DNA from: Sorangium aterium
GTDB taxonomy: Bacteria; Myxococcota_A; Polyangia; Polyangiales; Polyangiaceae
Length of the DNA: 64,000 nucleotides
Direction: 5' to 3'
Assembly: GCF_028368935.1 (NCBI RefSeq)
Contig: NZ_JAQNDK010000001.1
Span: 2,604,001 to 2,668,000 of the forward strand
In this document: in pieces, positions 35,957-43,670 of the stretch
Layout of the letters: each line of letters starts with the position of its first letter
Position numbering within the stretch: position 1 is the first letter of the stretch
Made by a program: the position numbers and the translations under genes
Notes under the pieces: model-generated
Database searches by the model: none
Told to the model about the DNA's origin: nothing
The model's input: only the letters and a program-made list of their open reading frames with translations

Positions 35957-36709
35957 ATGTTCGCCTCGGCGTTTCCGCTGCTGCTCCTCGGCTTCTCTCT
36001 GGGAATGCGCCACGCGACCGACGCGGACCATGTGATCGCGGTGGCGACCGTCGTGAGTCGGGTGCGGAGCCTCGGGACGGCGCTGATGATCGGCGCGATG
36101 TGGGGCGTCGGCCACACACTCACGCTGATGGTGATCGGCGGCGCCATCCTGCTCTTCGGGCTCGTGGTGCCGCCGCACGTCGGCCTGGCCATGGAGCTCA
36201 CCGTCGCCCTGATGCTGATCGGCCTCGGGGTGTTCCACCTGGCGCGGCTCTACCGGGCGGTCCGCCGGGGCGAGCCGCCGGCCCACGACGTTGCTCCGGT
36301 GAAGCATGTCGCTCACCACGACGGCCACCGGCACGACCTCGGCTGGGCGGATCGCGTGTTCGGCGGCTCGCGCGTCTATGCGAGCCTGCGGCCGCTGCTC
36401 ATCGGCGTGGTCCACGGCCTCGCGGGCTCGGCCGCGGTGGCGCTCCTCGTGCTCACCACGGTGCGCGACCCGCGGTGGGGCATCGGCTACATCGCGCTGT
36501 TCGGCGTGGGCACGATCGCCGGAATGACGCTCATCACCGGGGTGCTCGCGCTGCCGTTCGCCTATGCGCGCGCTCGCACCAGCGGGATTCACAACGCCTT
36601 CGGCGCCGCCGCCAGCCTCCTCAGCGTGGGCTTCGGCCTGTTCCTGGCCTACGACATCAGCTTCGGGTCCGGGCTGTTCACTGCCCACCCGCAGTGGACG
36701 CCAGGCTGA
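35957..36709 (+). CDS. NiCoT/UreH-like metal transporter family protein
   Basis: 250 residues with about six membrane helices. The first helix region has LGMRHATDADHVIAV, the H-x4-D-H signature of nickel/cobalt transporters (HoxN/NixA) and their UreH relatives. The second signature region, GVVHGLAGSAAVALLVL, and a cytosolic His-rich loop (KHVAHHDGHRHDLG) fit metal handling. No urease or hydrogenase genes are nearby, so Ni versus Co cannot be told; the UreH-like subgroup is plausible from length. Inner membrane. Start ATG 35957; no strong ribosome site. Confidence 0.85.
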   Translation: MFASAFPLLLLGFSLGMRHATDADHVIAVATVVSRVRSLGTALMIGAMWGVGHTLTLMVIGGAILLFGLVVPPHVGLAMELTVALMLIGLGVFHLARLYRAVRRGEPPAHDVAPVKHVAHHDGHRHDLGWADRVFGGSRVYASLRPLLIGVVHGLAGSAAVALLVLTTVRDPRWGIGYIALFGVGTIAGMTLITGVLALPFAYARARTSGIHNAFGAAASLLSVGFGLFLAYDISFGSGLFTAHPQWTPG

Positions 36710-36755
36710 CGGCGCCCGGGCGGGCCGCGCTCTCCGCCGGAGCGACGCCCGGCGC

Positions 36756-37514
36756 TCACCGGCTCGCGGTCGACCAGGCGCGCTCGGCCTCGCGCTGCGG
36801 CGCCGGCGCGAGGTGCGCGTCGATCTGGGTCATGAGCCAGTCGAGGAACTCGTCCTTCAGGATCGTTTGCGCCACGTGCAGATCGGTCCAGACGGGCGCG
36901 CGCGCGGCCGCGCGGTCGCTCGTCTGCACCACGACCGGGATCGTGCAGAACCTCGCGTCGTCGCGCATCGCGCGGATGAACTCCACCCCGTTCATGACGG
37001 GCATGTGGACGTCCACGATGGCCAGCGCCACGGGCTCGCGCGCGAGCAGCTCGAGGGCGTCGCGCCCGTTCTCGGCCTCGAGCACGCTGAAGCGCGGCTC
37101 GAGGATCAGCCGGTAACACTCCCGGATGTCCGCGTCGTCGTCCACGACGAGGATGGCGACCCCCTCGACGGCGCCGAGCACGCGCTCGACGGCGGCGCGG
37201 AGCTCCCCCGCGGTGACGGGCTTGCGCACGTAGCCGGCGACCCCTCGCAGGATCGCCTCTGCCGGCTTGTTCACGACGGAGACGAGCATCACGGGCACCC
37301 GCTCGCGCGACTGCACGAGCCGGTTGAAGGCGAAGCCATCCATCTCGGGCATCAGGAAGTCGGCCAGGATGAGGTCCGGCGTCCACGTCCGGAGCAGCTC
37401 CAGCGCCGCGCTCCCGCCACGCACGGTCCGGACGTCGTACGCCGCGCCTTGCAGCGCCTCGGCCATCCACGCGAGCGTCCCCGAGTCATCGTCGACCAGC
37501 ATGAGCTTGGCCAT
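36756..37514 (-). CDS. Double-receiver response regulator
   Basis: 252 residues made of two receiver domains and a short tail, with no DNA-binding or enzymatic output. Receiver 1: VDDDSGT, Asp52 (ILADFLMPEMDG), Lys98 (VRKPVT). Receiver 2: VVDDDADI, Asp168 (AIVDVHMPVMNG), with the C-terminal Lys displaced (ILKDEFLDWL). It starts four bases after the histidine-kinase stop and is the last gene of the GTPase/OmpA operon. It probably receives phosphate from that kinase and relays it to another protein or acts by protein contact. Confidence 0.9.
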   Translation of the reverse strand: MAKLMLVDDDSGTLAWMAEALQGAAYDVRTVRGGSAALELLRTWTPDLILADFLMPEMDGFAFNRLVQSRERVPVMLVSVVNKPAEAILRGVAGYVRKPVTAGELRAAVERVLGAVEGVAILVVDDDADIRECYRLILEPRFSVLEAENGRDALELLAREPVALAIVDVHMPVMNGVEFIRAMRDDARFCTIPVVVQTSDRAAARAPVWTDLHVAQTILKDEFLDWLMTQIDAHLAPAPQREAERAWSTASR

Positions 37515-37518
37515 GGCA

Positions 37519-38661
37519 TCACTCCCCTTGCGCCCCGCCGCCGCCCGCCTCGCCCGCGGCGCCGACGCGCCGCAACCGGAGCCAGAACCTCGCCCCTCCC
37601 TCCGGCCGCGCCTCGTACCCGATCGCCCCGCCCCACCGCTCCACCGCGATCCGGGCGCCGTAGAGCCCGAGGCCGCTGCCCGCGCCGGGGTCGCCGCCGT
37701 GCGCGAACTTCTGGAACAGGCGCGGCGCGATGGCAGGCGAGACGCCAGGCCCGTCGTCCTCCACCGTCACGCGAGCCCAGCTGGCATCGTCGTGCACGGC
37801 GACCCGCACCGACGCGCGCGCGGGCGTGAAGCGGAGCGCGTTCTCGACGAGGTTGGAGACCACGCGCGCGAGCCTGCGCTCCTCACCGACGACGGCGCAC
37901 GGCTGCGCGCGGCCGATCTCCGGCGGCGCGTCCAGGCGCACCCCCCGGCTGCGCGCCATGGGCAGGAGCGCCTCGACGACCCGGGCCACGGTGCCGCGCA
38001 CGTCGACCACCGCGGCGAGGTCGCCGCTGGAGGCGTCGGACGCCATGCCCTCGGCGGTGAACACGTCGAGGATCTCCCGGATCAGCTCGCGCTGGCGCAG
38101 GGCGGCCTTCAACGCGACCGCGGCGAGCGCGCCGCTCTTCTCCGGGAGCGGCTGCTCTCCCAGCAGGGACAGCGCGCCGAGGAGGCTGTTCAGCGGGCCG
38201 GAGAGGTCGTGAACGATGCAGTGGACGAGGACGTCCTTGCGCTCGACCTCGCGCGACAGCGCCTCGTGGACGAGGCGAAGCTCGCGCGCCCGCTGGAGGA
38301 CGCGGCGGCGCTCCTGGAACAGCGCGTCGTTCCGGGTGATCACGAGCAGCCGCGACGCGCCCACGCGGAGCGCCGTCGCCTCGAGGTGGAGCGCCTCGTC
38401 GTCGCCGATCATCTGCGTCCAGAAGTCGGACTGCACGCTCGGCGCTCCTTCCACGGACCAGGCCCGCTCCGCCTCGGCGAGGAACACCTCCAGAAAGGGC
38501 AGCGCGCGATCGATCGAGAGCGGCGAGTCGCGCCACGGCGGCGCGAACCCGAGCCGGCGGAACCACGGCGGCGGCTCGCCGCGGATGACGAAGGTCCCGT
38601 CGTGCAAACGCTCGAGGACGAGCTTGTCCAGCGCCGCGAGGAGCCACGTGTCCACGTCCAT
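37519..38661 (-). CDS. Soluble sensor histidine kinase
   Basis: ATG 38661 overlaps the GTPase stop by one base (TGATG), so translation is coupled; 380 residues. The N-terminal 130 residues have a PAS-like pattern (LHDGTFVIRGEPPPWFRRLG, FLEVFLAEAERAWSVEG, ALHLEATALRVGASRLLVIT). The kinase core has an H box (VHDLSGPLNSLLGALSLL), N box (RVVSNLVENALRFTP), G1 (VEDDGPGVSP), F and G2 (GAGSGLGLYGARI). No membrane helix. The HDLSGPLN H box is of the HPK subfamily with a serine-glycine in place of the common hydrophobic residues. It likely phosphorylates the downstream double receiver. Confidence 0.92.
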   Translation of the reverse strand: MDVDTWLLAALDKLVLERLHDGTFVIRGEPPPWFRRLGFAPPWRDSPLSIDRALPFLEVFLAEAERAWSVEGAPSVQSDFWTQMIGDDEALHLEATALRVGASRLLVITRNDALFQERRRVLQRARELRLVHEALSREVERKDVLVHCIVHDLSGPLNSLLGALSLLGEQPLPEKSGALAAVALKAALRQRELIREILDVFTAEGMASDASSGDLAAVVDVRGTVARVVEALLPMARSRGVRLDAPPEIGRAQPCAVVGEERRLARVVSNLVENALRFTPARASVRVAVHDDASWARVTVEDDGPGVSPAIAPRLFQKFAHGGDPGAGSGLGLYGARIAVERWGGAIGYEARPEGGARFWLRLRRVGAAGEAGGGGAQGE

Positions 38662-39182
38662 CAACCCCGCAACGAAGGCGCTTCGCTCGCCAGCATGGCG
38701 CGCGTCAGCGCGTTGAACGCGCCCTCGACCCCGGCGCCGGTCTTGGCGCTCGCCCTCGTGATCCAGAGGCCCGCCCTCCTCAGCCTGGCCTCGATGGCGT
38801 CGTCGATCTCCCACGCCGCGGTGAGATCGGCCTTGTTCAGGACGACGACGGCCGGGACCTCTCCGACGATCGTCCGCGCAGCGGTGTAGAGGCGGAGCCC
38901 GGTCTCCGCCGTGAGGCGCCGCGTGCCGTCGATGACGAGGAGCCAGCCCGCGGAGCCGCGCAGGTACGACGTCTGGACGGCCTGGAACTCGTCCTCTCCG
39001 CTCAGATCCCAGAGGATGAGGTCGAGCTCGCCTTCATCGCATTTCACGCGCCGTGCCTCGATCGTCACGCCGATGGTCGTCCGGTAAGAGTCGGAGAAGA
39101 TGCTGCGCACGAAGCGGGCGACGAGGCTTGTCTTGCCGACCCCCGTCGCGCCCAGCACGCAGACCTTGCGTCTCTCCGCCAT
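38661..39182 (-). CDS. Rab/Ras-like small GTPase
   Basis: 173 residues, a complete small G domain: P loop GATGVGKTS (11-19), switch-I Thr in SYRTTIGVTIEARRV (36), switch-II WDLSGEDEF (58-66), NKAD (116-119) and SAK near residue 143. The layout WD-x-x-G-[QE] with a YRTTIGV switch I is Rab-like, more than MglA-like. The catalytic Gln is replaced by Glu63, so intrinsic hydrolysis may be altered. No C-terminal Cys for lipidation. It begins three bases after the OmpA-protein stop and overlaps the histidine kinase by one base. A molecular switch controlled by, or controlling, its operon partners is inferred. Confidence 0.92.
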   Translation of the reverse strand: MAERRKVCVLGATGVGKTSLVARFVRSIFSDSYRTTIGVTIEARRVKCDEGELDLILWDLSGEDEFQAVQTSYLRGSAGWLLVIDGTRRLTAETGLRLYTAARTIVGEVPAVVVLNKADLTAAWEIDDAIEARLRRAGLWITRASAKTGAGVEGAFNALTRAMLASEAPSLRG

Positions 39183-39185
39183 GAC

Positions 39186-40964
39186 TCAGTCCTTGCTCTC
39201 GGCGCGCAGGTCCACAAGGAAGATCACGCTGCGCGCGCGGCGCTCGTCCGCGCCGGCGAGGCACCTGGCCCCGGCCGCGCCCCCGGAGCAGGACGGGGGC
39301 AGGAGCTCACGCCGCAGTCCACCGCCGCTCGCTCGCAGGCGATCCGCCGGGATCCCCCGCGCAGCGAGCTCGGCCGCGACGTGCTCCGCGCGGGCCTGGC
39401 TGAGCGCTCGATTCGACGCCTCCGATCCGGCGGAGTCCGCGTAGCCGATCTCGCGGATGTCGGCGGTCATGCCGGCCTCGCGCGCGCGCGCGATCAGCCG
39501 CAGAGCCGCGGCCGCGACGGCGTCGATGCGCGCGGCCTGCTCGCCGGAGAGCCGCGCGGCGCCGCGGCGGAAGAGGAGCTCCATCGCCTCGAGGGCCCGC
39601 GCCGCCGCGCGCGCGCGGTCGATCGACTCCTGGGCCGTCAGGCGCTCGCCGTCGAACCCCGAGACGCCCGGGAGCACCGCCGCCGACCAGCGCGCGCGCT
39701 CGATCCAGCGCTCGGGCGCGACCCCGCTGGCCACGACGACGCCGCCGCGCAGCGCCAGGGCGACCCCGGGCGGCGGCTCCAGCATGCGCGCCACCCTGCG
39801 CTCGACGATCTGCGGGTGGAGCGAATAGAAGGGCTCGAAGCGCAGGGCGACCCCCGGGGGCACAGGGCCGCCGCGCTCGAGCACGACCCTCGGGTCCGCG
39901 GCGAGCGGATCGCGGAGCCCCGTGAAGGCGACCTGGCCGGCGCGCCGCTCCGCCGCGGTGACCAGCAGGCCGGGCTCGCGCTGCAGCGCCTCGTCCCAGC
40001 CCTCGAAGCGGCGCTGATCCTCCTGCGAGGCGCGCACCCGGAAGACGAGCGCGGTCGCGACGACCCCGGCCAGCACCGCGGCCGCCGCGAGCAAGGCCCG
40101 AGCTCGGCGCGGGACCGGCTGGCGTTGCTGCTGGAGGCAGCGCGAGAGCAGCTCGCGGGCGCCCGAGAACGGCGTCCGATCGCCGCGGAAGCCGGCGAGC
40201 TCACCGCCGTACGCGAGGTGGACGCGCTCCAGTGTCTCGCACAGGACGAGCCCGTACGCGGGCGGCGCCACGCCGCGCACGATGGACACGAGGAGCGCCG
40301 ACGGGCCGTGCTCGACCCACCCTGTCAGATCGCCGACGCGGAAGCGCTCCAGCTGCGCGTCGGTCCGGAACGCGTCGTGGGCGAACGCGTCGATGGCGGT
40401 GAGCATCGCCGTGACCTGATCGGGATCCCTGTAGGGGATCTCGTCGGCGCTGAGGTGCTCGAGGACGAGCCCCGTCCCGCGGTGGACAAGGAAGAGCTGC
40501 TCGGTCCGGTAGACCATCGAGCGGAGGAGCACCACCTCCGCGAAGGGGCGCCCCGTTCGGCGCGCCTCGACGCGCCAGCGCACGCTCCGCCAGGACAGGC
40601 CGAGGGCGGCCGCCTCGTTGAGGCGCTGGATCATCGCCCGGAGAGCGCAGCGCACGGCCTTGCGGATGGCCGGCCCCATGGCGGGGGAGATCGCGTCCGC
40701 GAACGATCCCGGGTCCCGGCGCACGCGCTCCTCGATCGCGCCGGTGAGGAGCGGCTCCAGCGCCCACGAGAGCGCCTCGCCCTTCTTGCGGCTCTCGATC
40801 ACCGCCTCGGGCAGCGCCCCCGCGACCATCTCGACCATCGACTGGTCGAGCCGCTCCTCGATCCGCTGGATCCGGTGCTGCTCGGGGCCCACGAGCAGGG
40901 GGCGGAGGTCTTCGAGCGTCTGTTTCGGCGGAGGCGCCCCGCGTCGCGCTCTCGGCTCTCGCAT
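39186..40964 (-). CDS. Transmembrane protein with large cytosolic domain and periplasmic OmpA domain
   Basis: 592 residues. Residues 15-270 form a soluble N-terminal domain with strong motifs (DLRPLLVGPEQHRIQRIEER, ALPEAVIESRKKG, ISPAMGPAIRKAV, LSWRSVRWRVEA, FAEVVLLRSMVYRTEQLFLV, HRGTGLVLEHL). One helix at 289-308 (ALLAAAAVLAGVVATALVF) leads to a periplasmic region with BON-like strands. A C-terminal OmpA/MotB domain at about 470-590 (ADIREIGYADSAGSEASNRA, LSQARAEHVAAELAARGIP) binds peptidoglycan in other proteins. From memory, the N-terminal motifs match OmpA-family proteins of cyanobacteria and others found near small GTPases. It likely bridges the cell wall to the cytosolic GTPase. It starts 54 bases after the coiled-coil gene. 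Confidence 0.88.
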   Translation of the reverse strand: MREPRARRGAPPPKQTLEDLRPLLVGPEQHRIQRIEERLDQSMVEMVAGALPEAVIESRKKGEALSWALEPLLTGAIEERVRRDPGSFADAISPAMGPAIRKAVRCALRAMIQRLNEAAALGLSWRSVRWRVEARRTGRPFAEVVLLRSMVYRTEQLFLVHRGTGLVLEHLSADEIPYRDPDQVTAMLTAIDAFAHDAFRTDAQLERFRVGDLTGWVEHGPSALLVSIVRGVAPPAYGLVLCETLERVHLAYGGELAGFRGDRTPFSGARELLSRCLQQQRQPVPRRARALLAAAAVLAGVVATALVFRVRASQEDQRRFEGWDEALQREPGLLVTAAERRAGQVAFTGLRDPLAADPRVVLERGGPVPPGVALRFEPFYSLHPQIVERRVARMLEPPPGVALALRGGVVVASGVAPERWIERARWSAAVLPGVSGFDGERLTAQESIDRARAAARALEAMELLFRRGAARLSGEQAARIDAVAAAALRLIARAREAGMTADIREIGYADSAGSEASNRALSQARAEHVAAELAARGIPADRLRASGGGLRRELLPPSCSGGAAGARCLAGADERRARSVIFLVDLRAESKD

Positions 40965-41018
40965 CGTTCTTCTCCAGACCGCCGCGCTCGCTCCGCCGGC
41001 CGGAGCGGCGCGGCCGCC

Positions 41019-41603
41019 TCACGCGGCCTCGTCCGAGCGGCGCTCCGCCTTCTGGTACCGCTCCGATTCCGCCGCCGCCTCGCGCGGCGCCGCCGCGATC
41101 GCGTCGGCGCCGTCGGCCCACACGGCGGCCAGCTCGCGCTCGAGCATCGCGCTGAGCTCGCTCCGCGTGCGCCGCGTCTCGTCGAGGAACGATTTGGACT
41201 GATCCAGCAGCTGTTGCCGGAGCTCGCGCTGCGTGCGCGCCACGAGCTCCTCCAGCCGTTGGACCCGCTGCGCGATCAGCTCGAGCGCCTCCCGCGACTC
41301 GCGCGCGACGCTGCCGAGCGCGCCGTCGGCGGCCACGCGCTGGGCCTCGATCGACGCGTTGAGCGCCTCGACCTCGCTGCGCATGTGCGCCTCCAGCATG
41401 TCCAGACGCCGCCGCGCTTCGCTCCGCAGCTCCTCCGCCTGGGCGGCGACCTGAGCGTCGGTGTGCGAGAGCCGGCGAGCGAACTCGCGGAACTGGGCGC
41501 CGCACAGGATGTCGCGCACCTGCTCCAGGCTGTTGGTGATCGCGGACTCTGCGTGTCCTGCGGCGGCTTCGTGCTCCGCCCGCCCGCTCGTCCTCATGGT
41601 CAT
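41019..41603 (-). CDS. Coiled-coil protein of the GTPase/OmpA operon
   Basis: ATG 41603 is chosen for a strong upstream GGAGAGGGGGG; the frame is open further. The 194-residue product has a short N-terminus and the motif ILCGAQFREFARRLSHTDAQ. A long heptad-type coiled coil follows (AAQAEELRSEARRRLDMLEA, HMRSEVEALNASIEAQ, QRVQRLEELVARTQRELRQQ) with a final [20 protein letters not shown] block. From memory, similar proteins with a 'FG.Q.RE...R' start occur beside OmpA-domain proteins in cyanobacteria. First gene of the five-gene operon; probably a cytosolic scaffold. Function otherwise unknown. Confidence 0.8.
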   Translation of the reverse strand: MTMRTSGRAEHEAAAGHAESAITNSLEQVRDILCGAQFREFARRLSHTDAQVAAQAEELRSEARRRLDMLEAHMRSEVEALNASIEAQRVAADGALGSVARESREALELIAQRVQRLEELVARTQRELRQQLLDQSKSFLDETRRTRSELSAMLERELAAVWADGADAIAAAPREAAAESERYQKAERRSDEAA

Positions 41604-41915
41604 GATGAAGCCCCCCTCTCCCTGCGTTCCGCGCGTGTCGCGTTCTGCAAGCCGAGCTCGCTCCTCATCGCGCTCTCGCATCGCTTCGTCGCGCTCGCGA
41701 CGCCTCACTGAGCGCGCTCCCCCAGGTTTTCTCTTCCGTCTGGACACGATGCCCCTCGCTCATCACGTCACGCGCTGCGCAACATGGGTCAGCACCCCGG
41801 CTGCGGGTAGCCCTTGCGAGAGCCTCCGGGCGGCCGCGACTCGGCCGGGGAGCCGCTCGGCTGCTCCGAGGCGCCGCGCCGAACAGGAGCTCTCGGAGCC
41901 CGGTAAGATGCCTCC
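41604..41915. other. Divergent promoter region (GTPase operon / TIKI-like lipoprotein)
   Basis: 312 bases between divergent genes. It contains no convincing gene; both promoters should be here, but no clear -35/-10, -24/-12 or operator was recognised. Confidence 0.5.
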
Positions 41916-42932
41916 ATGCGAACTCCGCGAACCTCGCTGGTAGCCGCGGCCTTCCTCGCCGCCTGCGGCGCTCCTTCCGCGAGCGCTCCGGCCGGCGGCG
42001 CTCCTTCCGCGAGCGCGCCAGCCGGCGGCGCTCCTTCCGCGAGCGCGCCAGCCGGCGGCGCTCCTTCTGCGAGCGCCGCCGCCTCGGGTTCCAGCTCGCC
42101 CCCGGCCTCCCCGCCGCCGCCCGTCGCGCAGACCGCCGCCCCCGCGGCCGCGGCCTCCCCTGCGCCGGCGCCCTGCGGCGCGCTGGGCTGCCTCGCCTTC
42201 GATACGCCGGCCCAGGCGTTCGCCCACGTCCTCGAGAGCGGCCCGCGCGTGCTCGCGGTGGGCGAGGCGCACGCACAGCGAGGCTCGGAGGGCATCCCCT
42301 CGACGACCCGGCGCTTCACGGAGCTCTTCCTGCCGGCGCTCGCCGGCCGCGCATCCGACCTGATCGTCGAGCTCTGGGCCGTGGATCCGCGCTGCAGGAA
42401 GGAGCAGGTGGCGCGGGTCGAGGCGGAGCAGCGGGCGGTCACGCAGGGCCAGGCGGCGCAGAACCAGGACGAGTTCCTCGCGCTCGGCCACGCTGCGAAG
42501 CGGCTCGGCATCCGGCCCCACCAGCTCACGCCCTCCTGCCAGGAGGTCGACGCCATCGTGCGCGCGGGGCCGGACGCGGTGACGGCCATGCTCGAGATGA
42601 TCGCGCGCCTGACGGCCGCCGAGGCGAAGGCGCTGCTCGGCCGCGAGGACGCCGCGGGAAAGATGGTGATCGCCTACGGCGGGGCGCTGCACAACGACGT
42701 CGCCCCGCGCCCTGGGCGCGAGCGCTGGAGCTTCGGACCGGAGCTCTCCGCGATCACCGGCGGCAAGTACGTGGAGCTCGATCTCATCGTCCGCGAGTTC
42801 ATCAAGGAGTCGGAGTCCTGGCGAGCGCTGCCGTGGTATCCCCACTTCGACAGGGAGAAGCACCCGGACAAGGCGGTGCTCTTCAACCCCGCGCCGGGCT
42901 CGTACACGCTCATCTTCCCCCGCTCGTCCTGA
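41916..42932 (+). CDS. Lipoprotein with TIKI/ChaN-like domain
   Basis: 338 residues. The signal VAAAFLAACG has a lipobox (LAAC). A linker of four 10-residue repeats (GAPSASAPAG) and more Ala/Pro/Ser follows. The domain at about 95-335 has VLAVGEAHAQRGSEG, a GExH motif, and a second GxxH-type motif in MVIAYGGALHND. Together they resemble the TIKI/TraB/ChaN/EreA superfamily of His-rich esterase- or protease-like proteins. ChaN members bind heme or iron and others are esterases or proteases, so activity cannot be assigned. Cys pairs (CGALGCLAF) may form a disulfide. Envelope lipoprotein, standing alone between the GTPase operon and the MbnP/MbnH operon. Confidence 0.75.
   Translation: MRTPRTSLVAAAFLAACGAPSASAPAGGAPSASAPAGGAPSASAPAGGAPSASAAASGSSSPPASPPPPVAQTAAPAAAASPAPAPCGALGCLAFDTPAQAFAHVLESGPRVLAVGEAHAQRGSEGIPSTTRRFTELFLPALAGRASDLIVELWAVDPRCRKEQVARVEAEQRAVTQGQAAQNQDEFLALGHAAKRLGIRPHQLTPSCQEVDAIVRAGPDAVTAMLEMIARLTAAEAKALLGREDAAGKMVIAYGGALHNDVAPRPGRERWSFGPELSAITGGKYVELDLIVREFIKESESWRALPWYPHFDREKHPDKAVLFNPAPGSYTLIFPRSS
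41967..42086 (+). repeat. Four 30-bp coding repeats (GAPSASAPAG)
   Basis: Three perfect or near-perfect 30-bp units and a fourth variant (GAPSASAAAS), directly after the lipobox Cys of the TIKI-like lipoprotein. They encode a flexible spacer and are a likely site of length variation. Confidence 0.85.
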
Positions 42933-42974
42933 GCCGGCACCGCCGCGCCGCGCGCCGAGCGCCGCGCGACGGCC

Positions 42975-43670
42975 TCAGGGCAGGACGGTGAAGGTGACCG
43001 GCTCGCCCATGAAGGGACCGCCGCCCTGCGCGATGCGGTTGTTCTCGAACAGCGCGCTGATCACGCTGACCGTGATCGGTACGCCGGCAGCGCGGAGCTT
43101 GTCCCAGGCCGCCGCGTCCGGCGTATAGCTCAGCTTGGTCGTGAACACCCGGAGCAGCAGCTCGCGCTCCGCCGTGGTGAAGACCAGGAAGTAAGCGCGC
43201 CCGTTGATGGGTGTCCCGTGAGCCCAGGCGGCGCGCGCCGGCCCAAGGAGCGCCCCGAGCTCCGCGGCGATCGACGCCCTCGTTGCGGCGAGCTCCCGCG
43301 CCCCCGGCGCGGCGGCCGCCGCGAGCTGCAGATCCGGCGCGGCCCGAGGCGTCGTCCGCTGCGCCGCGCCCGCCACATGGAAGGTCAGCTCCGGCGCGGC
43401 GTCGCCAGGGAGCATCGCCCCGTCCTCGGGCGCGTCGAACACCGTGCCCTGCGAGGGCTCGTCCTTCGGGTCCACCGCGAGCAGCTCCTCGAGGGCCTCG
43501 TCGGTCGCGCCGCCCTCGAAGATGACGTCATCCAGGCTCGAGTCGGACGATGTCCCGCTCGACGTGTGGTCGTGGCTGTGGCCGCACGCCCCGGTGTACA
43601 TCGCGGCCGATACGAGCGCCGCCAGCGCGGGCACGAGGAGCGCCCGGCTCAGGAAGGGCCTTCGGCTCAC
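42975..43670 (-). CDS. His-rich putative lipoprotein of the MbnP/MbnH operon
   Basis: GTG 43670 overlaps the mbnH stop by four bases (GTGA), so it is translationally coupled; 231 residues. An export signal (LVPALAALVSAAMYTGACG, lipobox-like TGAC) is followed at once by a metal-ligand-like cluster HSHDHTSSG and an acidic stretch. The second half has a conserved-looking block: AWAHGTPINGRAYFLVFTTA, LLLRVFTTKLSYTPDAAAWD, SALFENNRIAQGGGPFMGEP. No named domain recognised. Position and His content suggest a metal-binding partner of MbnP/MbnH, but that is inference. Confidence 0.75.
   Translation of the reverse strand: MSRRPFLSRALLVPALAALVSAAMYTGACGHSHDHTSSGTSSDSSLDDVIFEGGATDEALEELLAVDPKDEPSQGTVFDAPEDGAMLPGDAAPELTFHVAGAAQRTTPRAAPDLQLAAAAAPGARELAATRASIAAELGALLGPARAAWAHGTPINGRAYFLVFTTAERELLLRVFTTKLSYTPDAAAWDKLRAAGVPITVSVISALFENNRIAQGGGPFMGEPVTFTVLP

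Noticed and set aside
35957-36709. Naming the transporter nickel-specific
   Set aside because: The H-x4-D-H motif is shared by Ni, Co and UreH-type proteins, and no urease, hydrogenase or cobalamin gene is nearby to decide.
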